A DNA stretch of 64,000 nucleotides, taken from Clusia tigrina (Eukaryota; Arthropoda; Insecta; Diptera; Clusiidae). Every line of letters starts with the position of its first letter. Position 1 is the first letter of the stretch. Where the stretch lies: NCBI GenBank assembly GCA_920105625.2, contig OV050032.1:73141879-73205878 (forward strand). Direction: 5' to 3'. Made by a program: the position numbers and the translations under genes. This document shows positions 35,201 through 47,800 of the stretch, piece after piece. Under the pieces are notes generated by a model. The model made no database searches. It was not told the origin of the DNA and saw nothing but the letters and a program-made list of their open reading frames with translations.

Positions 35201-35756
35201 GTTACAAAATTTCAAGGTTTTATGACGATCTAGTAAAAAGTTACAAGCATTTGTATGTTGCAAACTTTGATAGGTGTAGGACGTACCGTATAGAAGTTAG
35301 GGCCATTTGATGTATAATCAGTGTTTCATTTGGGACTCAAGGGTAGCATAGCTTTGAGCGATAGCTTAAATTGACAAGAGGCTCGAGTACTATATTGTTA
35401 CAAAATTTCAAGGTTTTATGACGCTCCAGTAAAAAGTTACAAGCATTTGTATGTTGCAAACTTTGCTAGGTGTAGGACGTACCGTATAGAAGTTAGGGCC
35501 ATTTGAAGTTTTATCAGTGTTTGATTTGGGACTCAAGGGTAGCATAGCGTTGAGCGATAGCTTAAAGTGACAAGAAGCTCGAGTACTTTATTGTTTCAAA
35601 ATTTCAAGGTTTTATGACGCTCCAGTAAAAAGTTACAAGCATTTGTATGTTGCAAACTTTGATAGGTGTAGGACGTACCGTATAGTAGTTAGGGCCATTT
35701 GAAGTTTTATCTGTGTTTGATTTGGGACTCAAGGGTAGCAAAGCTTTGAGCGATAA
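32229..35756. repeat. Higher-order repeat, 2 copies of 1764 bp (9 monomers)
   Basis: The units are 32229-33992 and 33993-35756. Markers exactly 1764 bp apart are CTTAAAGTGAC (32229 and 33993; 33797 and 35561), CATTTGTGTGTTGC (33091, 34855), ACGATCTAGT (33461, 35225) and ATTTGATGTATAATC (33541, 35305). The order of variant classes resembles the start of blocks A and B, so these are older relatives of the same nine-monomer unit. Confidence 0.9.
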
Positions 35757-38700
35757 CTTAAATTGACAAGAGAATCGAGTACTTTATTGTTACAAAATTA
35801 CAAGGTTTTATGACGCTCCAGTAAAAAGTGACAAGCATTTGTATATTGCAAACTTTGGTAGGTGTAGGACGTACCGTATAGAAGTTAGGGCCTTTTGAAG
35901 TTTTATCAGTGTTTGATTTGGGACTCAAGGGTAGCATAGCTTTGAACGATAGCTTAAATTGACAAGAAGCTCGAGTACTTTATTGTTACAAAATTTTAAG
36001 GTTTTATGACGGTCCAGTAAAAAGTTACAAGCATTTGTATGTTGCAAACTTTGATAGGTGTAGGACGTACCGTATAGAAGTTAGGGCCATTTGATGTTTT
36101 ATCAGTGTTACATTTGGGACTCAAGGGTAGCATAGCTTTGAGCGATAACTTAAATTGACAAGAGGCTCGAGTACTTTATTGTTACAAAATTTCAAGATTT
36201 TATGACGCTCCAGTAAAAAGTTACAAGCATTTAAATGTTGCTTACTTTGATAGGTGTAGGACGTACTGAATAGAAGTTAGAGCCATTTGAAGTTTTATCA
36301 GTGTTTGATTTGGGACTCAAGGGTAGCATAGCTTTGAGCGATTGCTAAAATTGACAAGAGGCTCGAGTACTTATTGTTACAAAATTTCAAGGTTTTATGA
36401 CGCTCCAGTAAAAAGTTACAAGCATTTGTATGTTGCAAACTTAGATAGGTGTAGGACGTACCGTATAGAAGTTAGGGCCATTTGAAGTTTTATCAGTGGT
36501 GGATTTGGGACTCAAGGGTAGCATAGCTTTGAGCGATAGCTTAAATTGACAAGAGGCTCGAGTACTTTATTGTTACAAAATTTCAAGGTTTTATGACGCT
36601 CCAGTAAAAAGTTACAAGCATTTGTATATTGCAAACTTTGATAGGTGTAGGACGCACCGTATAGAAGTTAGGGCCATTTGAAGTCTTATCAGTGTTTGAT
36701 TTGGGACTCAAGGGTAGCATAGCTTTGAGCGATAGCTTAAATTGACAAGAGGCTCGAGTACTATATTGTTACACAATTACAAGGTTTTATGACGCTCCAG
36801 TAAAAAGTTACAAGCATTTGTATGTTGCAAACTTTGATAGGTGTAGGATGTACCATATAGAAGTTAGGGCCATTTGATGTTTTTATCAGTGTTTGATTTG
36901 GGACTCAAGGGTAGCATAGCTTTGAGTGATACCTTAAATTGACAAGAGGCTCGAGTACTTTATTGTTACAAAATTTCAAGGTTTTATGACGATCCAGTAA
37001 AAAGTTACAAGCATTTGTATGTTGCAAACTTTGATAGGTGTAGGACGTACCGTATAGAAGTTAGGGCCATTTGATGTTTTATCAGTGTTTCATTTGGGAC
37101 TCAAGTGTAGCATAGCTTTGAGCGATAGCTTAAATTGACAAGAGGCACGAGTACTATATTATTACAAAATTTCAAGATTTTATGACGCTACAGTAAAAAG
37201 TTACGAGCATTTGTATGTTGCAAACTTTGATAGGTGTAGGACGTACCGTATAGTAGTTAGGGCCATTTGAAGTTTTATCTGTGTTTGATTTGGGACTCAA
37301 GGGTAGCAAAGCTTTGAGCGATAACTTGATAAGAGGCTGGAGTACTTTATTGTTACAAAATTTCAAGGTTTTATGACGGTCCAGTAAAAAGTTACAAGCA
37401 TTTGTATGTTGCAAACTTTGATAGGTGTAGGACGTACCGTATAGAAGTTAGGGCCGTTTGATGTTTTATCAGTGTTTCATTTGGGACTCAAGGGTAGCAT
37501 AGCTTTGAGCGATAGCTTAAATTGACAAGAGGCTCGAGTACTTTATTGTTACAAAATTTCAAGGTTTTATGACGCTCCAGTAAAAAGTTACAAGCATTTA
37601 AATGTTGCATACTTTGATAGGTGTAGGACGTACCGTATAGAAGTTAGAGCCATTTGAAGTTTTATCAGTGTTTGATTTAGGACTCAAGGGTAGCATAGCT
37701 TTGAGCGATAGCTAAAATTGACAAGAGCCTCGAGTACTTATTGTTACAAAATTTCAAGGTTTTATGACGCTCCAGTAAAAAGTTACAAGCATTTGTATGT
37801 TGCAAACTTTGATAGGTGTAGGACGTACCGTATAGAAGTTAGGGCCATTTGAAGTTTTATCAGTGGTGGATTTGGGACTCAAGGGTAGCATAGCTTTGAG
37901 CGATAGCTTAAATTGACAAGAGGCTCGAGTACTTTATTGTTACAAAATTTCAAGGTTTTATGCCGCTCCAGTAAAAAGTTACAAGCATTTGTATATTGCA
38001 AACTTTGATAGGTGTAGGACGTACCGTATAGAAATTAGGGCCATTTGAAGCTTTATCAGTGGTTTATTTGCGACTCAAGGGTAGCATAGCTTTGAGCGAT
38101 AGCTTAAATTGACAAGAGGCTCGAAAATTTATTGTTACAAAATTTCAATGTTTCATGACGCTCCAGTAAAAAGTTACAAGCATTTGTATGTTGCAAACTT
38201 TAGTAGGTGTAGGTCGTACCGTATAGAAGTTAGGGCCATTTGAAGTTTTATTGGTGTTTGATTTGGGACTCAAGGGTAGCATAGCTTTGAGCGATAGCTT
38301 AAATTGACAAGAGGCTCGAGTACTTTATTGTTACAAAATTTCAAGGTTTTATGACGCTCCAGTAAAAAGTTACCAGCATTTGTATGTTGCAAACTTTGAT
38401 AGGTGTGGGACGTACCGTATGGAAGTAAGGGCCATTTGAAGTTTTATCAGTGTTTGATTTGGGACTCAAGGGTAGCATAGCTTTGAGCGATAGCTTAAAT
38501 TGACAAGAGGCTCGAGTACTTTATTGTTAAAAAAAATGTCAATGTTTTATGACGGTCCAGTAAAAAGTTACAAGCATTTGTATGTTGTAAATTTTGATAG
38601 GTGTAGGACGTACCGTATAGAAGTTATAGCCATTTGATATTTTATCAGTGTTTCATTTGGGACTCAAGGGTAGCATAGGTTTGAGCGATAGCTTAAATTG

Positions 38701-40394
38701 ACAAGAGGCTCGAGTACTATATTGTTACATAATTTCAAGGTTTTATGACGCTCCAGTAAAAAGTTACAAGCATTTGTATGTTGCAAACTTTGATAGGTGT
38801 AGGACGTACCGTATAGAAGTTATGGCCATTTGAAGTCTTATCAGTGTTTGATTTGGGACTCAAGGGTAGCATAGCTTTGAGCGATAGCTTAAATTGACAA
38901 GAGGCTGCAGTACTTTATTGTTACAAAATTTCAAGCTTTTATGACGCTCCAGTAAAAAGTTACAAGCATTTGTATGTTGCAAACTTTGATAGGTGTAGGA
39001 CGTACCGTATAGAAGTTAGGGCCATTTGAAGTTTTATCAGTGTTTGATTTTGGACTCAAGGGTAGCATAGCTTTGAGCGATAGCTGAAATTGACAAGAGG
39101 CTCGAGTACTATATTGTTACAAAATTTCAATGTTTTATGACGCTCCAGTAAAAAGTTACAAGCATTTGTATGTTGTAAACTTTGATAGGTGTAGGACGTA
39201 CCGTATAGAAGTTAGGGCCATTTGAAGTTTTATCAGTGTTTGATTTGGGACTCAAGGGTAGCATAGCTTTGAGTGATACCTTAAATTGACAAGAGGCTCG
39301 AGTACTTTATTGTTACAAAATTTCAAGGTTTTATGACGATCCAGTAAAAAGTTACAAGCATTTGTATGTTGCAAACTTTGTAGGTGTAGGACGTACCGTA
39401 TAGAAGTTAGGGCCATTTGATGTTTTATCAGTGTTTGATTTGGGAATCAAGGGTAGCATAGCTTTGAGCGATAGCTTAAATTGACAAGAGGCTCGAGTAC
39501 TATATTGTTACAAAATTTCAAGGTTTTATGACGCTCCAGTAAAAAGTTACAAGCATTTGTATGTTGTAAACTTTGATAGGTGTAGGACGTACCGTATAGA
39601 AGTTAGGGCCATTTGAAGTTTTATCAGTGTTTGAATTGGGGACTCAAGGGTAGCATAGCTTTGAGTGATACCTTAAATTGACAAGAGGCTCGAGTACTTT
39701 ATTGTTACAAAATTTCAAGGTTTTATGACGCTCCAGTAAAAAGTTACAAGCATTTGTATGTTGCAAACTTTGATAGGTGTAGGACGTACCGTATAGAAGT
39801 TAGGGCCATTTGAAGTTTTATCAGTGGTGGATTTGGGACTCAAGGGTAGCATAGCTTTGAGTGATAGCTTAATTTGACGAGAGGCTCGAGTACTTTATTG
39901 TTACAAAATTTCAAGGTTTTATGACGCTCCAGTAAAAAGTTACAAGCATTTGTATGTTTGCAAACTTTGATAGGTGTAGGACGTACCGTATAGAAGTTAG
40001 GGCCATTTGAAGTTTTATCAGTGTTTCATTTGGGACTCAAGGCTAGCATAGCTTTGAGCGATAGCTTAAATTGACAAGAGGCTCGAGTACTTTATTGTTA
40101 CAAAATTTCAAGGTTTTATGACGCTCCAGTAAAAAGTTACAAGCATTTGTATGTTGCAAACTTTGATAGGTGTAGGACGTACCGTATAGAAGTTAGGGCC
40201 ATTTGATGTTTTATCAGTGTTTCATTTGGGACTCAAGGGTAGCATAGCTTTGAGCAATAGCTTAAATTGACAAGAGGCTCGAGTACTTTATTGTTACAAA
40301 GTTTCAAGGTTTTATGACGCTCCAGTAAAAAGTTACAAGCATTTGTATGTTGCAAACTTTGATAGGTGTAGGACGCACCGTATAGAAGTTAGGG
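35591..40394. repeat. Satellite block B, copy of 1-5000
   Basis: This is the right-arm counterpart of block A. Shared rare markers include the monomer with GAATCGAG (35771), CTTACTTTGATAGG (36240), the CGGTCC/CGATCC classes, ATATTATTAC with GCACGAG (37145), the shortened GATAACTTGATAAGAGGCTGG (37320), and ACTTTGTAGGTG with a 3-bp loss (39376). It lacks one monomer present in A. Near 40394 the two diverge abruptly. Confidence 0.85.
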
Positions 40395-41895
40395 CCAGTT
40401 GAAATTTTATCAGTGTTTGATTTGGGACTCAAGGGCAGCATAGCTTTGAGCGATAACTTAAATTGACAAGAGGCTCGAGTACTTTATTGTTACAAAATTT
40501 CAAGGTTTTATGACGCTCCAGTAAAAAGTTACAAGCATTTGTATGTTGTAAACTTTGATAGGTGTAGGACGTACCGTATAGAAGTTAGGGCCATTTGAAG
40601 TTTTATCAGTGTTTGATTTGGGACTCAAGGGTAGCATAGCTTTGAGTGATACCTTAAATTGACAAGAGGCTCGAGTACTTTATTGTTACAAAATTTCAAG
40701 GTTTTATGACGATCCAGTAAAAAGTTACAAGCATTTGTATGTTGCAAACTTTGTAGGTGTAGGACGTACCGTATAGAAGTTAGGGCCATTTGATGTTTTA
40801 TCAGTGTTTGATTTGGGAATCAAGGGTAGCATAGCTTTGAGCGATAGCTTAAATTGACAAGAGGCTCGTGTACTATATTGTTACAAAATTTCAAGGTTTT
40901 ATGACGCTCCAGTAAAAAGTTACAAGCATTTGTATGTTGTAAACTTTGATAGGTGTAGGACGTACCGTATAGAAGTTAGGGCCATTTGAAGTTTTATCAG
41001 TGTTTGAATTGGGGACTCAAGGGTAGCATAGCTTTGAGTGATACCTTAAATTGACAAGAGGCTCGAGTACTTTATTGTTACAAAATTTCAAGGTTTTATG
41101 ACGCTCCAGTAAAAAGTTACAAGCATTTGTATGTTGCAAACTTTGATAGGTGTAGGACGTACCGTATAGAAGTTAGGGCCATTTGAAGTTTTATCAGTGG
41201 TGGATTTGGGACTCAAGGGTAGCATAGCTTTGAGTGATAGCTTAATTTGACGAGAGGCTCGAGTACTTTATTGTTACAAAATTTCAAGGTTTTATGACGC
41301 TCCAGTAAAAAGTTACAAGCATTTGTATGTTTGCAAACTTTGATAGGTGTAGGACGTACCGTATAGAAGTTAGGGCCATTTGAAGTTTTATCAGTGTTTC
41401 ATTTGGGACTCAAGGCTAGCATTGCTTTGAGCGATAGCTTAAATTGGCAAGAGGCTCGAGTACTTTATTGTTACAAATTTTCAAGGTTTTATGACGCTCC
41501 AGTAAAAAGTTACAAGCATTTGTATGTTGCAAACTTTGATAGGTGTAGGACGTACCGTATAGAAGTTAGGGCCATTTGATGTTTTATCAGTGTTTCATTT
41601 GGGACTCAAGGGTAGCATAGCTTTGAGCTATAGCTTAAATTGACAAGAGGCTCGAGTACTTTATTGTTACAAAGTTTCAAGGTTTTATGACGCTCCAGTA
41701 AAAAGTTACAAGCATTTGTATGTTGCAAACTTTGATAGGTGTAGGACGCACCGTATAGAAGTTAGGGCCAGTTGAAATTTTATCAGTGTTTGATTTGGGA
41801 CTCAAGGGCAGCATAGCTTTGAGCGATAACTTAAATTGACAAGAGGCTCGAGTACTTTATTGTTACAAAATTTCAAGGTTTTATGACGCTCCAGT
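39150..41895. repeat. Tandem duplication, unit 1373 bp (7 monomers)
   Basis: The units are about 39150-40522 and 40523-41895. Markers 1373 bp apart are TGTTGTAAAC (39171, 40544), TTGTAGGTG with the 3-bp loss (39378, 40751), ATTGGGGACTC (39635, 41008) and GCACCG (40375, 41748). It begins inside block B and continues past its end. The left copy (block A) lacks this duplication. Confidence 0.85.
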
Positions 41896-44800
41896 AAAAA
41901 GTTACAAGCATTTGTATGTTGCAAACTTTGATAGGTGTAGGACGTACCATATAGAAGTTAGGGCCATTTGAAGCTTTATCAGTGGTTGATTTGCGACTCA
42001 AGGGTAGCATGGCTTTGAGCGATAGCTTAAATTGACAAGAGGCTCGAAATTTTATTGTTACAAAATTTCAAGGTTTCATGACGCTCCTGTAAAAAGTTAC
42101 AAGCATTTGTATGTTGCAAACTTTGATAGGTGTAGGACGTACCGTATAGAAGTTAGGGCCATTTGAAGTTTTATCAGTGTTTGATTTGGGACTCAAGGGT
42201 AGCATAGCTTTGAGCGATAGCTTAAATTGACAAGACGCTCGAGTACTTTATTGTTACAAAATTTCAAGGTTTTATGACGCTCCAGTAAAAAGTTACAAGC
42301 ATTTGTATGTTACAAACTTTGATAGGTGTAGGACGTACCGTATAGAAGTTAGGGCCATTTGAAGTTTTATCAGTGTTTGATTTGGGACTCAAGGGTAGCA
42401 TAGCTTTGAGCGATAGCTTAAATTGACAAGAGGCTCGAGTACTTTATTGTTAAAAAAATTTCAAGGTTTTATGACGGTCCAGTAAAAAGTTACAAGCATT
42501 TGTATGTTGTAAACTTTGATAGGTGTAGGACGTACCGTATAGAAGTTAGGGCCATTTGATATTTTAGCACTGTTTCATTTAGGACTCAAGGGTAGCATAG
42601 CTTTGAGCGATAGTTTAAATTGACAAGAGGCTCGAGTACTTTATTGTTTCAAAATTTCAAGGTTTTATGACGCTCCAGTAAAAAGTTACAAGCATTTGTA
42701 TATTGCAAACTTTGATAGGTGTAGGACGTACCGTATAGAAGTTAGGGCCTTTTGAAGTTTTATCAGTGCTTGATTTGGGACTCAAGGGTACCATAGCTTT
42801 GAGCGATAGCTTAAATTGACAAGAGGCTCGAGTACTTTATTGTTACAAAATTTCAAAGTTTTATGACGGTCCAGTAAAAAGTTACAAGCATTTGTATGTT
42901 GCAAACTTTGATAGATGTAGGACGTACCGTATAGAAGTTAGGACCATTTGATGTTTTATCAGTGTTTCATTTGGGACTCCAGGGTAGCATAGCTTTGAGC
43001 GATAACTTAAATTGACAAGAGGCTCGAGTACTTTATTGTTACAAAATTTCAAGGTTTTATGACGCTCCAGTAAAAAGTTACAAGCATTTAAATGTTGCAT
43101 ACTTTGATAGGTGTAGGACGTACCGTATAGAAGTTAGAGCCATTTGAAGTTTTATCAGTGTTTGATTTGGGACTCAAGAGTAGCATAGCTTTGAGCGGTT
43201 GCTAAAATTGACAAGAGGCTCGAGTACTTTATTGCTACAAAGTTTCAAGGCTTTATGACGCTCCAGTAAAAAGTTACAAGCATTTGTATGTTGCAAACTT
43301 TGATAGGTGTAGGACGCACCGTATAGAAGTTAGGGCCAGTTGAAATTTTATCAGTGTTTGATTTGGGACTCAAGGGCAGCATAGCTTTGAGCGATAACTT
43401 AAATTGACAAGAGGCTCGAGTACTTTATTGTTACAAAATTTCAAGGTTTTATGACGCTCCAGTAAAAAGTTACAAGCATTTGTATGTTGCAAACTTTGAT
43501 AGGTGTAGGACGTACCATATAGAAGTTAGGGCCATTTGAAGCTTTATCAGTGGTTGATTTGCGACTCAAGGGTAGCATGGCTTTGAGCGATAGCTTAAAT
43601 TGACAAGAGGCTCGAAATTTTATTGTTACAAAATTTCAAGGTTTCATGACGCTCCTGTAAAAAGTAACAAGCATTTGTATGTTGCAAACTTTGATAGGTG
43701 TAGGACGTACCGTATAGAAGTTAGGGCCATTTGAAGTTTTATCAGTGTTTGATTTGGGACTCAAGGGTAGCATAGCTTTGAGCGATAGCTTAAATTGACA
43801 AGACGCTCGAGTACTTTATTGTTACAAAATTTCAAGGTTTTATGACGCTCCAGTAAAAAGTTACAAGCATTTGTATGTTACAAACTTTGATAGGTGTAGG
43901 ACGTACCGTATAGAAGTTAGGGCCATTTGAAGTTTTATCAGTGTTTGATTTGGGACTCAAGGGTAGCATAGCTTTGAGCGATAGCTTAAATTGACAAGAG
44001 GCTCGAGTACTTTATTGTTAAAAAATTTCAAGGTTTTATGACGGTCCAGTAAAAAGTTACAAGCATTTGTATGTTTTAAACTTTGATAGGTGTAGGACGT
44101 ACCGTATAGAAGTTAGGGCCATTTGATATTTTATCACTGTTTCATTTGGGACTCAAGGGTAGCATAGCTTTGAGCGATAGCTTAAATTGACAAGAGGCTC
44201 GAGTACTTTATTGTTTCAAAATTTCAAGGTTTTATGACGCTCCAGTAAAAAGTTACAAGCATTTGTATGTTGCAAACTTTGATAGGTGTAGGACAAACCG
44301 TATAGAAGTTAGGGCCATTTGAAGTTTTGTCTGTGTTTGATTTGGGACTCAAGGGTAGCAAAGCTTTGAGCGATAACTTAAATTGACAAGAGGCTCGAGT
44401 ACTTTATTGTTACAAAATTTCAAGGTTTTATGACGCTCCAGTAAAAAGTTACAAGCATTTGTATATTGCAAACTTTGATAGGTGTAGGACGTACCGAATA
44501 GAAGTTAGGGCCTTTTGAAGTTTTATCAGAGCTTGATTTGGGACTCAAGGGTAGCATAGCTTTGAGCGATAGCTTAAATTGACAAGAGGCTCGATTACTT
44601 TATTGTTACAAAATTTCAAGGTTTTATGACGGTCCAGTAAAAAGTTACAAGCATTTGTATGTTGCAAACTTTGATAGGTGTAGGACGTACCGTATAGAAG
44701 TTAGGACCATTTGATGTTTTATCAGTGTTTCATTTGGGACTCCAGGTTAGCATAGCTTTGAGCGATAACTTAAATTGACAAGAGGCTCGAGTACTTTATT
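41660..44800. repeat. Tandem duplication, unit 1568 bp (8 monomers)
   Basis: GCACCG with CAGTTGAAATT (41748, 43316) and AGCATGGCTTT (42006, 43574) recur 1568 bp apart, as do CTCGAAATTTTATTG and CTCCTGTAAAAAG. The second unit gains one extra monomer (GACAAACCG type, near 44290), after which markers are about 1763 bp apart. Confidence 0.75.
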
Positions 44801-47800
44801 GTTACAAAATTTCAAGGTTTTATGACGCTCCAGTAAAAAGTTACAAGCATTTAAATGTTGCATACTTTGATAGGTGTAGGACGTACCGTATAGAAGTTAG
44901 AGCCATTTGAAGTTTTATCAGTGTTTGATTTGGGACTCAAGAGTAGCATAGCTTTGAGCGGTAGCTAAAAATTGACAAGAGGCTCGAGTACTTATTGTTA
45001 CAAAATTTCAAGGTTTTATGACGCTCCAGTAAAAAGTTACAAGCATTTGTATGTTGCAAACTTTGATAGGTGTAGGACGTACCGTATAGAAGTTAGGGCC
45101 ATTTGAAGTTTTATCAGTGGTGGATTTGGGACTCAAGGGTAGCATAGCTTTGAGCGATAGCTTAAATTGACAAGAGGCTCGAGTACTTTATTGTTACAAA
45201 ATTTCAAGGTTTTATGACGCTCCATTAAAAAGTTACAAGCATTTAACTGTTGCATACTTTGATAGGTGTAGGACATACCGTATAGAGGTTAGAGCCATTT
45301 GAAGTTTTATCAGTGTTTGATTTGGGACTCAAGGGTAGCATAGCTTTGAGCGATAGCTAAAATTGACAAGAGGCTCGAGTACTTATTGTTACAAAATTTC
45401 AAGGTTTTATGACGCTCCAGTAAAAAGTTACAAGCATTTGTATGTTGCAAACTTTGATAGGTGTAGGACGTACCGTATAGAAGTTAGGGCCATTTGAAGT
45501 TTTATCAGTGTTTGATTTTGGACTCAAGGGTAGCATAGCTTTGAGCGATAGCTTAAATTGACAAGATGCTCGAGTACTTTATTGTTACAAAATTTCAAGG
45601 TTTTATGACGGTCCAGTAAAAAGTTACAAGCATTTGTATGTTGTAAACTTTGATAGGTGTAGGACGTACCGTATAGAAGTTAGGGCCATTTGATATTTTA
45701 TCAGTGTTTCATTTGGGACTCAAGCGTAGCATAGCTTTGAGCGATAGCTTAAATTGACAAGAGGCTCGAGTACTATATTGTTACAAAATTTCAAGGTTTT
45801 ACGACGCTCCAGTAAAAAGTAACAAGCATTTAAATGTTGCAAACTTTGATAGGTGTAGGACGTACCGTATAGAAGTTAGGACCATTTGATGTTTTATCAG
45901 TGTTTCATTTGGGACTCCAGGGTAGCATAGCTTTGAGCGATAACTTAAATTGACAAGAGGCTCGAGTACTTTATTGTTACAAAATTTCAAGGTTTTATGA
46001 CGCTCCAGTAAAAAGTTACAAGCATTTAAATGTTGCATACTTTGATAGGTGTAGGACGTACCGTATAGAAGTTAGAGCCATTTGGAGTTTTATCAGTGTT
46101 TGATTTGGGACTCAAGAGTAGCATAGCTTTGAGCGGTAGCTAAAATTGACAAGAGGCTCGAGTACTTTATTGTTTCAAAATTTCAAGGTTTTATGACGGT
46201 CCAGTAAAAAGTTACAAGCATTTGTATGTTGCAAACTTTGATAGGTGTAGGACGTACCGTATAGAAGTTAGGACCATTTGATGTTTTATCAGTGTTTCAT
46301 TTGGGACTCCAGGGTAGCATAGCTTTGAGCGATAACTTAAATTGACAAGAGGCTCGAGTACTTTATTGTTACAAAATTTCAAGGTTTTATGACGCTCCAG
46401 TAAAAAGTTACAAGCATTTAAATGTTGCAAACTTTGATAGGTGTAGGACGTACCGTATAGAAGTTAGGGCCATTTGATATTTTATCACTGTTTCATTTGG
46501 GACTCAAGGGTAGCATAGCTTTGAGCGATAGCTTAAATTGACAAGAGGCTCGAGTACTTTATTGTTTCAAAATTTCAAGGTTTTATGACGCTCCAGTAAA
46601 AAGTTACAAGCATTTGTATGTTGCAAACTTTGATAGGTGTAGGACAAACCGTATAGAAGTTAGGGCCATTTGAAGTTTTGTCTGTGTTTGATTTGGGACT
46701 CAAGGGTAGCAAAGCTTTGAGCGATAACTTAAATTGACAAGAGGCTCGAGTACTTTATTGTTACAAAATTTCAAGGTTTTATGACGCTCCAGTAAAAAGT
46801 TACAAGCATTTGTATATTGCAAACTTTGATAGGTGTAGGACGTACCGAATAGAAGTTAGGGCCTTTTGAAGTTTTATCAGTGCTTGATTTGGGACTCAAG
46901 GGTAGCATAGCTTTGAGCGATAGCTTAAATTGACAAGAGGCTCGATTACTTTATTGTTACAAAATTTCAAGGTTTTATGACGGTCCAGTAAAAAGTTACA
47001 AGCATTTGTATGTTGCAAACTTTGATAGGTGTAGGACGTACCGTATGGAAGTTAGGACCATTTGATGTTTTATCAGTGTTTCATTTGGGACTCCAGGTTA
47101 GCATAGCTTTGAGCGATAACTTAAATTGACAAGAGGCTCGAGTACTTTATTGTTACAAAATTTCAAGGTTTTATGACGCTCCAGTAAAAAGTTACAAGCA
47201 TTTAAATGTTGCATACTTTGATAGGTGTAGGACGTACCGTATAGAAGTTAGAGCCATTTGAAGTTTTATCAGTGTTTGATTTGGGACTCAAGAGTAGCAT
47301 AGCTTTGAGCGGTAGCTAAAAATTGACAAGAGGCTCGAGTACTTATTGTTACAAAATTTCAAGGTTTTATGACGCTCCAGTAAAAAGTTACAAGCATTTA
47401 ACTGTTGCATACTTTGATAGGTGTAGGACATACCGTATAGAGGTTAGAGCCATTTGAAGTTTTATCAGTGTTTGATTTGGGACTCAAGGGTAGCATAGCT
47501 TTGAGCGATAGCTAAAATTGACAAGAGGCTCGAGTACTTATTGTTACAAAATTTCAAGGTTTTATGACGCTCCAGTAAAAAGTTACAAGCATTTAACTGT
47601 TGCATACTTTGATAGGTGTAGGACATACCGTATAGAGGTTAGAGCCATTTGAAGTTTTATCAGTGTTTGATTTGGGACTCAAGGGTAGCATAGCTTTGAG
47701 CGATAGCTAAAATTGACAAGAGGCTCGAGTACTTATTGTTACAAAATTTCAAGGTTTTATGACGCTCCAGTAAAAAGTTACAAGCATTTGTATGTTGCAA

